From contig NZ_LMKQ01000001.1 of the NCBI RefSeq assembly GCF_001421565.1, forward strand, positions 1,611,651 through 1,675,650: a DNA stretch of 64,000 nucleotides, in the 5' to 3' direction. The notes under the pieces are model-generated. The model searched no databases. It saw only the letters and a list, made by a program, of their open reading frames with translations, and was not told the DNA's origin. Of this stretch, positions 7,495-15,790 are shown in pieces; the first letter of the stretch is position 1, and each line of letters starts with the position of its first letter. The position numbers were made by a program, and so were the translations under genes. This stretch comes from Agromyces sp. Leaf222 (GTDB lineage Bacteria > Actinomycetota > Actinomycetes > Actinomycetales > Microbacteriaceae).

Positions 7495-9012
7495 GGCTTC
7501 GGTGTCGGCCGGCCGGCGGACGAAGATGCTGCCGACGATGGCGAACAGCGACAGGATCGCACCGACGAGGAACGCGGTGTGGATGCCCGCCGCCTGGGCC
7601 GCTTCGGCCGAGGGCGCGGTCGAGGCCGCCGCGGCGCTGCCGGCGGCCATGACCGTGATGAACAGCGCGGTGCCCGCAGCCCCGCCGACCTGCTGCACGG
7701 TGCCGACGATCGCCGAGCCGTGGGCGTAGAAGCGGGGTTCGACCGAGCCGAGGGCCGTCGTGAACAGCGGTGTGAACATGAACGCGAGGCCCGCGGAGAG
7801 TGCGACGTGCGCGACGAGGAGCAGCCAGGGCGACGTCTGTTCGGAGACGAGGGTCAACGACCAGAGCACGCCGCTCACGAGGATGCTGCCCGGCACGAGC
7901 AGCGGACGCGGGCCGAAGCGGTCGTAGAGACGGCCGACGGTCGGACCGAGCAGGCCCATCACGAGGCCGCCCGGCAGCAGCAGGAGGCCGGTCATGATCG
8001 GCTCGAGGTGCAGGACGTTCTGGAGGTAGATCGGCAGCAGGATGATCGTGCCGAACAGGGCGGCCATCATGACGGCCATGAGGGCGATCGAGATGGCGAA
8101 GTTGCCGGACTTGAACGGACGCAGGTCGAGCAGCGCGCGGTCGCGACGCTGCAGCAGCAGCTGTCGCAGGACGAATGCGAGGATGCCGAGTGCGCCCGCG
8201 CCGAGCGAGATCCACATCTGCGCGGGCGTCGCGGTGCCCGCGGCCTCGCCGCCGATGAGGCTGAGGCCGAAGACGAGTCCGCCGAAGCCGATCGCCGACA
8301 GCACGACCGAGAACACGTCGAGCGGCAGGCGCTTCGGCGTGCTGACGTTCTCGACGCGACGGATGCCGATGACCAGCATGACCAGGGCGATCGGCAGCAC
8401 GAGCCAGAACATGAAGCGCCACGACAGGAAGCTGAGGATCAGGCCCGAGAGCGTCGGCCCGATGGCCGGCGCCACCGAGATCACGGTCGAGACCCGGCCC
8501 ATGAACCGGCCGCGGTCGGAGGGCGCGACGAGCGTCATCAGCGTGGTCATGAGCAGCGGCATCATGATCGCCGTGCCGCTGGCCTGCACGACGCGGCCGC
8601 CGAGGAGCATCTCGAACCCCGGCGCGAGCGCCGAGATGAGGGTTCCGGTCGAGAACAGGCCCATCGCGGCGATGAAGACCGCTCTCGTGGAGAAGCGCTG
8701 CAGCAGGAAGCCGGTGATCGGGATCACGACCGCCATCGTGAGCATGAACGCGGTCGTCAGCCACTGCGCGGCGGAGATCGTGATGCCGAGGTCGACGACG
8801 AGGTGGGGGATCGCCACGCCCATGATCGTCTCGTTGAGGATCACGACGAACGCGGCCGCGAGCAGCAGCCAGATCACGCGCGAGTTGCGTGCGCCGTGCA
8901 GGGCTTCGGCGTCGGAGTGGTGGTGCTCGACCCCCTCGACGGTCGTCGAGGCGACGGAGGCGGAGGCTGAGTCGGCGAGGGTGGAGACGTCTGGAAGGGC
9001 GCGTTCGGTCAC
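7477..9012 (-). CDS. DHA2-family multidrug efflux MFS transporter
   Basis: About 511 residues with fourteen predicted membrane helices. Motifs are those of the drug:H+ antiporter-2 family (EmrB/LfrA-like): LNETIMGVAIPHLVVDLG in the first helix and loop, and LGGRVVQASGTAIMMPLL (motif C region) around residue 140. It should export hydrophobic drugs or dyes in exchange for protons; the real substrate is unknown. The N-terminal ~40 residues are polar and cytosolic (HHHSDAEALHG). I prefer the GTG at 9012, because the only in-frame extension begins at a TTG at 9060; a TTGGAT box lies seven bases before that GTG. No regulator gene is adjacent, but GTGAC/GTCAC repeats lie upstream. Confidence 0.85.
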   Translation of the reverse strand: MTERALPDVSTLADSASASVASTTVEGVEHHHSDAEALHGARNSRVIWLLLAAAFVVILNETIMGVAIPHLVVDLGITISAAQWLTTAFMLTMAVVIPITGFLLQRFSTRAVFIAAMGLFSTGTLISALAPGFEMLLGGRVVQASGTAIMMPLLMTTLMTLVAPSDRGRFMGRVSTVISVAPAIGPTLSGLILSFLSWRFMFWLVLPIALVMLVIGIRRVENVSTPKRLPLDVFSVVLSAIGFGGLVFGLSLIGGEAAGTATPAQMWISLGAGALGILAFVLRQLLLQRRDRALLDLRPFKSGNFAISIALMAVMMAALFGTIILLPIYLQNVLHLEPIMTGLLLLPGGLVMGLLGPTVGRLYDRFGPRPLLVPGSILVSGVLWSLTLVSEQTSPWLLLVAHVALSAGLAFMFTPLFTTALGSVEPRFYAHGSAIVGTVQQVGGAAGTALFITVMAAGSAAAASTAPSAEAAQAAGIHTAFLVGAILSLFAIVGSIFVRRPADTEADFVAH

Positions 9013-9074
9013 GGTGCGGATCCAATCGGCAGAAAGTGGATGTCGCGCGGCATCGCGCAAGAAGTTCGTCAGCT

Positions 9075-9101
9075 GTGACGCAAGTCACCGACCACAGTGA
9101 C
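9075..9101. promoter_or_regulatory. GTGAC/GTCAC inverted repeats upstream of the exporter gene
   Basis: GTGAC-4-GTCAC (9075-9088) forms a small palindrome, and a further GTGAC follows at 9097-9101, making a second overlapping inverted pair. The spot is about 60-90 bases upstream of the exporter start, where a TetR/MarR-type repressor would bind. No binding protein is identified. Confidence 0.4.
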
Positions 9102-9178
9102 AACCCGAGGCGAGCGCTGGGCTATTCCCGATCAGTGCGAAGCATTGCAACGCATGGAATCAGTGCACCTGATGGCGC

Positions 9179-9361
9179 TCAGGGGGCCGGCGCGGGCCCG
9201 TCGATCGGGGTCGGCTTCGGCAGCCAGTCCTTGAACATCGACTCCTCGGGCGCGAGCTCGGACCGGAGACGTGCCTCGGCCTCGGGGCTGTAGTGCGCCG
9301 GCTCGTTCTGCTCGGGCTCGTTCGCTTCGGAGTCGTTCTCGGGAACGTTCGCGTCGATCAT
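9179..9361 (-). CDS. Small acidic hypothetical protein, last gene of the NAD operon
   Basis: 60 residues, rich in Glu, Pro and Asn (MIDANVPENDSEANEPEQNE...), with a conserved-looking C-terminal part SMFKDWLPKPTPIDG. Its ATG overlaps the TGA of the cysteine desulfurase gene (ATGA), so it is probably translated by coupling. I do not recognise the family. The acidic, likely disordered N-terminus and tight coupling suggest a small partner of the preceding enzyme, but that is only inference. Confidence 0.6.
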   Translation of the reverse strand: MIDANVPENDSEANEPEQNEPAHYSPEAEARLRSELAPEESMFKDWLPKPTPIDGPAPAP

Positions 9362-10503
9362 GAACCCACGATAGCCCGCACCGCCGACACCGCACGGATG
9401 ACGGATGCCGCGGCGTCCGCGATCTCCTCATCGGTCGTCGTCGGACCGAGCGTGAAGCGCACGGCCGTCTGCGCGAGGTCGGCGGGGATGCCGATGGCCG
9501 TGAGCACATGCGACGGGTCGCTGCTGCCCGCGGCGCACGCCGAGCCGCTCGAACAGGTCACGCCGAGTCGATCGAGCTCGAGCAGCACGGCCTCGCCGCT
9601 CGTGCCCGGGAAGACGAACGACACGGTTCCCGGCAGGCGGCGCTCCCGATCGCCGGTGAGCTGCGCGCCGTCGAGGCCCGCGAGGATGCGCTCGCGGAGC
9701 TGCAGCCCCTGCCGGGCGGCCTGCGCCGCGGCATCCGCCCGCTCGGCCTCGGCGAGCCGCAGGGCCGTGGCGAACGCGACCGCACCGGCCACGTTCTCGG
9801 TGCCGGACCGGCGTCCGCGCTCCTGGCCGCCGCCGTGCAGCACGGGCTCGAGGGCGACGCGGCCCCGGGCGACGAGCACGCCGGTGCCCTTCGGCGCGCC
9901 GACCTTGTGACCCGCCAGCGAGAGCGCATCGACGCCGAGCCCGTCGAGGCGGAGATCGAGGTGCCCTGCCGCCTGCACGGCGTCGGTGTGCATGAGGGCG
10001 CCGGCGTCGTGCGCGATCGCGGCGAGCTCGGCGAGCGGCTGGATCGTGCCGATCTCGTTGTTCACGAGCTGCACGGACACGAGCGCGGTGTCGGGCGTGA
10101 GGGCCGCTGCGAGCGCCGACGGGTGCACGATGCCGCCCTCGTCGACGGCGACCTCGGTCACCGTGAACCCGTGGTGCCTCGCGAGGTACGCGGCGGACTC
10201 GAGCACGGCCTCGTGCTCGATCGGCGAGACCACGATGCGGCGTCCGCGGGGCCGTGCGAGCGCGATGCCCTTGATCGCGAGGTTGTCGGCCTCGGTGCCG
10301 CCGCTCGTGAACACGACCTCGCCCGGCCGGCATCCGACGACCGCGGCGACCTCGCCGCGCGCCCAGGCGAGCGCGCGGGCCGCCTCGTCGCCGAGTTCGT
10401 GGCGGCTCGACGGATTGCCGAACGCGCCCGTGAGGTACGGCCACATCGCCTCGATCGCCTCGCGGCGCACCGGGGTCGTCGCGGCGTGGTCGAGGTAGAT
10501 CAC
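9358..10503 (-). CDS. Cysteine desulfurase (NifS/IscS family)
   Basis: 381 residues. A PLP enzyme that takes sulfur from cysteine. Visible: YLDHAATTPV at the start, SGGTEADNLAIKG, HTDAVQAAGH, the PLP lysine in SLAGHKVGAPKG, GGGQERGRRSGTENV, and the sulfur-carrying cysteine in the loop CSSGSACAAGSSDPSHVL. The GTG start overlaps the nadC stop (GTGA). Its place after nadA-nadB-nadC fits a role in supplying sulfur for the oxygen-sensitive [4Fe-4S] cluster of NadA, as NifS-like proteins in Gram-positive nad operons do. It may also serve as a general desulfurase or in tRNA thiolation; the window has no other iscS or suf genes. Confidence 0.88.
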   Translation of the reverse strand: MIYLDHAATTPVRREAIEAMWPYLTGAFGNPSSRHELGDEAARALAWARGEVAAVVGCRPGEVVFTSGGTEADNLAIKGIALARPRGRRIVVSPIEHEAVLESAAYLARHHGFTVTEVAVDEGGIVHPSALAAALTPDTALVSVQLVNNEIGTIQPLAELAAIAHDAGALMHTDAVQAAGHLDLRLDGLGVDALSLAGHKVGAPKGTGVLVARGRVALEPVLHGGGQERGRRSGTENVAGAVAFATALRLAEAERADAAAQAARQGLQLRERILAGLDGAQLTGDRERRLPGTVSFVFPGTSGEAVLLELDRLGVTCSSGSACAAGSSDPSHVLTAIGIPADLAQTAVRFTLGPTTTDEEIADAAASVIRAVSAVRAIVGS

Positions 10504-11387
10504 GGCGTGCCCGTGCCGTCGCCGAGCGAGATGTCGATGTCGAGTCCGAGGTCGAGTGCGCGCGCCGAGTGCGTGAGCGCGCCGACCGAGATGACGTCGA
10601 CGCCCGTCGCGGCGATCGCCGCGACCGTGTCGAGGTTCACGCCGCCCGAGGCCTCGACGATGGCGCGCCCGCCGATGCGCTGCACGCCCTCCCGCAGGTC
10701 GGCGAGGGCGAAGTTGTCGAGCATGATCGTGTCGGCGCCCCCGGCGAGCACGGCGTCGAGCTGGTCGAGCCGGTCGATCTCGACCTCGAGGTGGGCGGTG
10801 TGCGGCATCCGATCGCGTGCCGACCGCAGCGCATCGGCGAGGTCGACGCCGCCGGCGGTGAGCACCGCGAGGTGGTTGTCCTTCGCCATGATCGCGTCGG
10901 AGAGCGAGCGCCGGTGGTTGCGGCCGCCGCCGTCGCGCACCGCCTGCCGTTCGAGCGAACGCAGCCCCGGCGTGGTCTTGCGGGTGTCGACGATGCGCGC
11001 ATGCGACCCGTCGACGCCGGTCACCGCGGCGACGTACCGCGCGGTGAGGGTCGCGACGCCCGACATGCGCTGGCTGAGGTTGAGCGCGACGCGCTCGGCG
11101 GTGAGGATGCCGCGGGCCGGCCCGTGCACGCGGGCGAGCACGTCGCCGGCGACGAACCGGTCGCCGTCGGCGGCGAGCCGCTCGACCTCGATCGCCGGGC
11201 CGACGATGCGGAACGCCGCGGCGAACACGTCGATGCCGCTCAGCACGCCGGGCTCGCGGGCGACGAGCGCGGCGGTGGCGGTGGCGTCGGCCGGGATCAG
11301 GGTCTCGCTCGTGAGGTCGCCCCAAGGCGCGTCCTCGTCGAGTGCGGCGGTGACGATGCGGTCGATCTCGCGGCGGTCGGTGCTCAT
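10500..11387 (-). CDS. nadC: Quinolinate phosphoribosyltransferase (decarboxylating)
   Basis: 295 residues, the usual length. It joins quinolinate and PRPP to make nicotinate mononucleotide, releasing CO2. Diagnostic parts are EDAPWGDLTSE near the start, LNLSQRMSGVATLT, the DTRKTTPGLR loop, GGGRNHR, and the C-terminal barrel EVEIDRLDQ, IMLDNF and VEASGGVNLDTV. The ATG overlaps the TGA of nadB by four bases (ATGA) and its own stop overlaps the cysteine desulfurase start, so the genes are translationally coupled. Confidence 0.95.
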   Translation of the reverse strand: MSTDRREIDRIVTAALDEDAPWGDLTSETLIPADATATAALVAREPGVLSGIDVFAAAFRIVGPAIEVERLAADGDRFVAGDVLARVHGPARGILTAERVALNLSQRMSGVATLTARYVAAVTGVDGSHARIVDTRKTTPGLRSLERQAVRDGGGRNHRRSLSDAIMAKDNHLAVLTAGGVDLADALRSARDRMPHTAHLEVEIDRLDQLDAVLAGGADTIMLDNFALADLREGVQRIGGRAIVEASGGVNLDTVAAIAATGVDVISVGALTHSARALDLGLDIDISLGDGTGTP

Positions 11388-13015
11388 GCTGCCTCCTCGG
11401 CTGCGGGTTCGGCTTCATGCTCGAGTCGCACGAGGTCGTGCAGGTGGTGCGGCGCGGCGGGGGCGCTCGCCGCCGCGCCGACCGCGGCATCCGACCTGAA
11501 ATGCGCGCCGAGGCTCTCGGTGCGGGCGGCCGCGGCGGCGACGGTCAGGCGGGCGAGGTCGAGCAGGTTGCGATCCTCGGCGCTGGGGCGGTCGTGCACC
11601 TCGGGCGCGCGCCAGGCATCGAGGGCGTCGGATGCCGCGGCCAGGCCCTCGGCCGAGCGCTCGAGTCCGACGTGCTCCCACATGAGCTCCTGCAGCGCCG
11701 CCCGATCGACGGCCGGTGCCTCCGGCGCAACTCCGGATTCCGCGACCGGCTCGCGGGGGATGGTTGGCGCGCGATCGGCGTGTCGGCGCCCGAGTCCGGA
11801 GTTCGGCTGCCGCGCGGCGCGGAGGTCGGCGTCGATCGCCCTCGCCGCCCGGTCGGCGAAGACCGCCGCCTCGAGCAGCGAGTTCGACGCGAGCCGGTTG
11901 GCGCCGTGCACGCCGGTGCGGGCCGTCTCGCCGACGGCGTAGAGGCCGGCCAGGCTCGTGCGGCCGTCGAGGTCGGTGACCACGCCGCCCATCGCGTAGT
12001 GGGCGGCGGGCGTCACGGGCACGGACTCGGCGGCCCAGTCGTAGCCGGCGTCGCGGCAGGCCGCGCCGAGCCCGGGGAACCGGCGGTCGAGGAACTCGCG
12101 GCCGAGCGCGGTCGCATCGAGCCTGACGGGCTCGCCGTGCTGCCCGAGGCTCGCGCGCCAGACGGCACGGGCCACGACGTCGCGGGGGGCGAGCTCGGCC
12201 TGCGGGTCGACCTCCGTCATGAAGCGGTGTCCGTCGCGGTCGCGCAGTACCGCGCCCTCGCCGCGCACGGCCTCGGAGATGAGCGGGGTGCCCGGCGCCG
12301 CGAGCGCCGTCGGGTGGAACTGCACGAACTCGAGGTCGGCGACCTCGGCGCCCGCACGCCAGGCCGCAGCCACGCCGTCGCCCGTGGCCACGTCGGGGTT
12401 CGTCGTATGCCGGAACAATTGCCCCGCACCGCCCGTCGCGAGCACCACGCCGTCGGCGTGCACGTCGACGACGGCTCCGGATGCCGCGAGCAGTCGCGCC
12501 CCGACGACGCGCACGCCGGGCCGTGCGTCGCCGTCGGGCACCGGCTCCGTGAGCAGGTCGACGAGCATCGTCTGCTCGTGGATGCGCACCGCTCGGCGTC
12601 GCACGGTCGCGACGAGGGCGTGCTCGATGGCCGCGCCGGTGGCGTCGCCGCCCGCGTGCAGGATCCGCGCCCTGGAGTGGGCGGCCTCGAGTCCGCGTTC
12701 GAGACCCGAGTCGTCGTGGTCGAACGCCACCCCGAACCGGATCAGGTCGCGCACGCGCGCCGGGCCCTCGTCGCAGAGCACGCGCACGGCCTCGGGGTCG
12801 CAGAGCCCCGCGCCGGCGGCGAGGGTGTCGGCGTAGTGCCGCTCGGCGGAGTCGTCGGGGAACAGCGCCGCGGCGATGCCGCCCTGCGCGTGGCGGGTGT
12901 TGCCGTCGGCGAGCTCGGTCTTCGTGACGAGCTCGACGTCGTGGCCGGCGTCGGCCGCGCGCACCGCGGTCCAGAGCCCCCCGATGCCGCCGCCGACGAC
13001 GAGCACGTGCGCCAT
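11384..13015 (-). CDS. nadB: L-aspartate oxidase
   Basis: 543 residues. An FAD enzyme that oxidises aspartate to iminoaspartate for NadA. The N-terminus has the dinucleotide-binding motif VVGGGIGGLWTAVRAADAG; then NTRHAQGGIAAAL, GGDATGAAIEHALV, ATGGAGQLFRHTTNP, LEFVQFHPTAL, AMGGVVTDLDGRTSL and HGANRLASNSLLEA, all in the order seen in NadB and related flavoproteins. The C-terminal helical domain is of normal size. ATG lies two bases after the nadA stop. Confidence 0.95.
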   Translation of the reverse strand: MAHVLVVGGGIGGLWTAVRAADAGHDVELVTKTELADGNTRHAQGGIAAALFPDDSAERHYADTLAAGAGLCDPEAVRVLCDEGPARVRDLIRFGVAFDHDDSGLERGLEAAHSRARILHAGGDATGAAIEHALVATVRRRAVRIHEQTMLVDLLTEPVPDGDARPGVRVVGARLLAASGAVVDVHADGVVLATGGAGQLFRHTTNPDVATGDGVAAAWRAGAEVADLEFVQFHPTALAAPGTPLISEAVRGEGAVLRDRDGHRFMTEVDPQAELAPRDVVARAVWRASLGQHGEPVRLDATALGREFLDRRFPGLGAACRDAGYDWAAESVPVTPAAHYAMGGVVTDLDGRTSLAGLYAVGETARTGVHGANRLASNSLLEAAVFADRAARAIDADLRAARQPNSGLGRRHADRAPTIPREPVAESGVAPEAPAVDRAALQELMWEHVGLERSAEGLAAASDALDAWRAPEVHDRPSAEDRNLLDLARLTVAAAAARTESLGAHFRSDAAVGAAASAPAAPHHLHDLVRLEHEAEPAAEEAA

Positions 13016-13017
13016 GG

Positions 13018-14361
13018 TCAGGCCTCCGCGGGCACCGCGACGGGAGCGGCCGGCGGCTTCGCCGCGAGCATGCGCTCGAGGGCGACGCGGGCGGGCTCGG
13101 CCACCTCGTCGGCCACGGTGATGCGGTTGACGACGCGCCCGGCGACGAGCTCCTCGAGCACCCAGGCGAGGTAGCCGGGGTGGATGCGGTACATCGTCGA
13201 GCACGGGCAGACCACGGGGTCGAGGCAGAAGATCTCGTGCTGCGGGTACTCGGCGGCGAGGCGCTGCACGAGGTTGATCTCGGTACCGATGGCGAAGGTC
13301 GAGCCGGCGGGGGCCGCCTGGATGGCCTTCACGATGAAGTCCGTCGAGCCCGCGGCATCCGCTGCGTCGACGACCGGCATGGGGCACTCGGGGTGCACGA
13401 TGACCTGCACGCCGGGGTGGTCGATGCGGGCCTGCGCGATCTGGTCGACCGTGAAGCGGCGGTGCACCGAGCAGAAGCCGTGCCAGAGGATCACGCGGGC
13501 GTCTTCGAGGGTCGTCGCGTCGTTGCCGCCGAGCGGGCGCCGCGGGTTCCACATCGGCATCTGCTCGAGCGGCACGCCCATCGCCTTCGCGGTGTTGCGG
13601 CCGAGGTGCTGGTCGGGGAAGAACAGCACCCGCCGTCCGCGCTCGAACGCCCACTCGAGCACCGTCTTCGCGTTCGACGACGTGCAGACGATGCCGCCGT
13701 TGCGACCGACGAAGCCCTTCAGCGCGGCCGACGAGTTCATGTACGTGACCGGGATGACGGGCACCCGCCCGTCGGCGTCGGTCGCGGTGAGATCGCCGTA
13801 GACGTCTTCGAGGTCGGCCCAGCACGCCTCCACGGACTCCTCGTCGGCCATGTCGGCCATCGAGCAGCCGGCGGCGAGGTTCGGCAGGATCACGGCCTGC
13901 TCGGGCGTGGAGAGCAGGTCGGCGGTCTCGGCCATGAAGTGCACGCCGCAGAAGACGATGGCCTCGGCATCCGGACGGGTGAGCGCCGCGTTCGCGAGCT
14001 GGAACGAGTCGCCCACGAAGTCGGCGTGCTCGACGACCTCGTCGCGCTGGTAGAAGTGCCCGAGCACGACGACGCGATTGCCGAGGGTCGCCTTCGCGGC
14101 GCGCACGCGGTCGTGCAGCTCGGCGTCGCTCGCGGTGCGGTAGGACTCGGGCAGCGCGCCCTGTCGCGGCGAACCCGTGGGGATCACGTCGCCCATCGAG
14201 GAGCCCGGCCCGTAGGCGACCGGTCCGGCGTCGAACTCCCACGGCCCCTTCGCGAGTTCGGGGGAGCAGGTGCTGCCCGACGTCGCGCCGGCCTGGATGA
14301 GCTGGATCGAACGGTCGACGGATGCGGCGAGTCGGACGTCGCTGGGCTGGACCATCGTCAT
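13018..14361 (-). CDS. nadA: Quinolinate synthase
   Basis: 447 residues, longer than the ~350-residue minimal form because of an N-terminal extension (~75 residues) typical of actinobacteria. It condenses iminoaspartate and dihydroxyacetone phosphate to quinolinate using a [4Fe-4S] cluster. The three cluster cysteines are visible in FCGVHFMAETADLL, VCTSSNAKTV and VVCPCSTMYRIHP. Other landmarks are GHFYQRDEVVEHADFVGDS and FFPDQHLGRNTAKAMG. Its ATG overlaps the nrtR stop by four bases. Start choice: MTMVQ has the coupling overlap, and residues upstream of it belong to the nrtR region in another frame. Confidence 0.95.
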   Translation of the reverse strand: MTMVQPSDVRLAASVDRSIQLIQAGATSGSTCSPELAKGPWEFDAGPVAYGPGSSMGDVIPTGSPRQGALPESYRTASDAELHDRVRAAKATLGNRVVVLGHFYQRDEVVEHADFVGDSFQLANAALTRPDAEAIVFCGVHFMAETADLLSTPEQAVILPNLAAGCSMADMADEESVEACWADLEDVYGDLTATDADGRVPVIPVTYMNSSAALKGFVGRNGGIVCTSSNAKTVLEWAFERGRRVLFFPDQHLGRNTAKAMGVPLEQMPMWNPRRPLGGNDATTLEDARVILWHGFCSVHRRFTVDQIAQARIDHPGVQVIVHPECPMPVVDAADAAGSTDFIVKAIQAAPAGSTFAIGTEINLVQRLAAEYPQHEIFCLDPVVCPCSTMYRIHPGYLAWVLEELVAGRVVNRITVADEVAEPARVALERMLAAKPPAAPVAVPAEA

Positions 14362-15110
14362 GGGTGTCTCCTCAGATGCGGGGCGATCGGGATGCGGAAG
14401 GCGCCCTGCATGCCCGCCTCGGCGGGATCGGCGGGGCGGTACAGCTTGGGCGGCCGGTGCGGCGTGCCGGTGCGCACCTCGCCGGTCTCGACGAGGGCGC
14501 CCGACGCCTCGACCGTGCGGCGGAAGTTCGCAGGGTCGAGGGGGCGGCGCATGACGGTCTCGTAGACCTCGCGAAGCTCGGCGAGCGTGAAGGTCTCGTC
14601 GAGGAACGCGTGCGCGATCTGCGAGTAGCCGAGCTTGGTGCGCAGGCGGCCGAGCGCGTACGCGACGATCTCGTTGTGGTCGAACGCGAGCTCGGGCAGG
14701 TCGTCGGCGTCGAACCAGCGAACATTGGGGTCGTCGATGGCGCCGCTCGTCTCCTCGGGCCGCACGAGCGCCCAGTACACGACCGAGACGACGCGTTCGT
14801 CGGGGGAGCGGTCGGGGGCGCCGAACGTGTACAGCTGCTCGAGGTAGCGGGGGGTGACGCCCGTCGTCTCGTCGAGGGTGCGCGCCGCGGCGCCCTCGAG
14901 GCTCTCGGCCGCGCCGAGCCATCCGCCGGGCAGCGCCCAACGCCCCTCGCCGGGTTCGCGCAGGCGCCGCACGAGCGGGATCCAGAGCGATCGCTCCGCG
15001 GGCTGCGGTGGCTGGGCGGGCGGCTCGCCGGTCACGACGCCGGGTTCGCGGGCGAAGATCACGGTCGACACGGCGAGGCGTGCTTCGGCGAGTTCGATCG
15101 TGCGAGACAT
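14358..15110 (-). CDS. nrtR: NrtR-type NAD biosynthesis regulator (Nudix plus winged helix)
   Basis: 250 residues. The first ~150 form a Nudix domain (LREPGEGRWALPGGWLGAAESLEGAA, TLDETTGV) in which the Nudix box is degenerate, as expected for a regulator that binds ADP-ribose without hydrolysing it. Residues about 160-235 are the C-terminal winged helix typical of NrtR (LGYSQIAHAFLDETFTLAELREVYETVMRRPLDPANFRR). It is the first gene of the nad operon, with an AGGAGG-like site before ATG and a symmetrical double inverted repeat directly upstream. NrtR proteins usually repress NAD genes and release DNA when ADP-ribose or related metabolites bind. Confidence 0.92.
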   Translation of the reverse strand: MSRTIELAEARLAVSTVIFAREPGVVTGEPPAQPPQPAERSLWIPLVRRLREPGEGRWALPGGWLGAAESLEGAAARTLDETTGVTPRYLEQLYTFGAPDRSPDERVVSVVYWALVRPEETSGAIDDPNVRWFDADDLPELAFDHNEIVAYALGRLRTKLGYSQIAHAFLDETFTLAELREVYETVMRRPLDPANFRRTVEASGALVETGEVRTGTPHRPPKLYRPADPAEAGMQGAFRIPIAPHLRRHP

Positions 15111-15120
15111 CCGCGCCTCC

Positions 15121-15175
15121 TTCGTGTCATGGTGACTCTAAGTACGCGATCATCTTACAGTCACGTTGACACGAA
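15121..15175. promoter_or_regulatory. Double palindromic operator of the NAD operon (probable NrtR site)
   Basis: Two nested inverted repeats share the same centre (15148). The outer arms TTCGTGTCA / TGACACGAA match perfectly; the inner arms TGACTCTAAG / CTTACAGTCA match at nine of ten positions. Put another way, a 19-base element GTGTCATGGTGACTCTAAG (15124-15142) recurs inverted as GTGTCAACGTGACTGTAAG (15154-15172, 16 of 19 identical), and each copy holds its own small palindrome GTCA-3-TGAC. The element begins 10 bases before the nrtR start codon and covers its likely promoter. NrtR regulators are known to bind ~21-bp palindromes and to control themselves. Confidence 0.72.
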
Positions 15176-15180
15176 CAGAA

Positions 15181-15478
15181 ATCGCGGATGTCGCGGGGCG
15201 ACCTCTCCGGGCTCGCACCGCGCGAACGGCGCGCGGACATCGGGGCTCGCCGGCCCCGCGAGGCCCCACGAGGCCGCACGCTCGGGCCGCCGCGAGGAAG
15301 AGGAGGAGGGGTGCACCGGACCCCCATCCGATGCACCCCGTGATGCGCGTCACGGGGCGGAGCATGGCTCACGCCGATGGACGGCACTTGAAGCATCCTC
15401 GATCCCGCGGCTCCCGCCTAATCGGGGCGACCTCGCATGACACCCGCCGCAGCCGCCTGCGCGGTTCGCGCAGCGCTG
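15181..15478. other. Gene-free stretch with two mutually exclusive hairpins
   Basis: About 300 bases between the nad operator and the glycine riboswitch without a credible gene. At 15308-15357 two perfect 8-bp stems compete: GGGGTGCA (15308-15315) with TGCACCCC (15332-15339), and CCCCGTGA (15336-15343) with TCACGGGG (15350-15357). They share four bases. There is no U-run, so they are not clear terminators. Their role is unknown. Confidence 0.45.
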
Positions 15479-15479
15479 T

Positions 15480-15485
15480 TAGAAT
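15480..15485 (+). promoter_or_regulatory. Candidate -10 box for the glycine-riboswitch transcript
   Basis: TAGAAT about 30 bases upstream of the first aptamer. The -35 element is not clear. Confidence 0.45.
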
Positions 15486-15516
15486 CGGCCCACAATCTCA
15501 TACCGGGCCATCGACG

Positions 15517-15741
15517 CATCGCGGGAGAGCCGGCAGCAACGTGCAGACAGGTCGTCAGACCGGGTCCGCGCAATGCACAGGCCGGCACCGAAGGAGCAAG
15601 CCTCCCCGCCAATCTCTCAGGTACAACACCGCGATGAACACGGCCGCTCTGAAAAGTGGATGCCGCATGCTGCGGCGCCCCGCCCACGGTGAAAGCGCTT
15701 CTGCGTGAAACTCTCAGGCTCATGACAGAGGGGGAGTTCTC
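15517..15741 (+). ncRNA. Tandem glycine riboswitch
   Basis: Two glycine aptamers in series upstream of gcvT. The first shows GCGGGAGAG near 15521, GGCACCGAAGGAGCAA at 15583-15599 and the conserved AATCTCTCAGGTAC at 15611-15624. The second shows GTGAAAGCGC near 15689, GAAACTCTCAGGCTCATGACAGAG at its end (15707-15730) and a GGGGGAG closing strand. This order of purine-rich and CUCUCAGG elements is diagnostic. Glycine binding generally switches on the downstream glycine cleavage operon. Outer ends are approximate. Confidence 0.93.
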
Positions 15742-15790
15742 AAGCGGCATTCGCCGTTCGATGCGACGAACGCACCATTCAGGAGAACTC

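Noticed and set aside
15166-15708. 180-codon plus-strand frame before gcvT
   Set aside because: It runs through the glycine riboswitch, whose RNA motifs are clear, and ends inside it; no ribosome-binding site and no recognisable protein.
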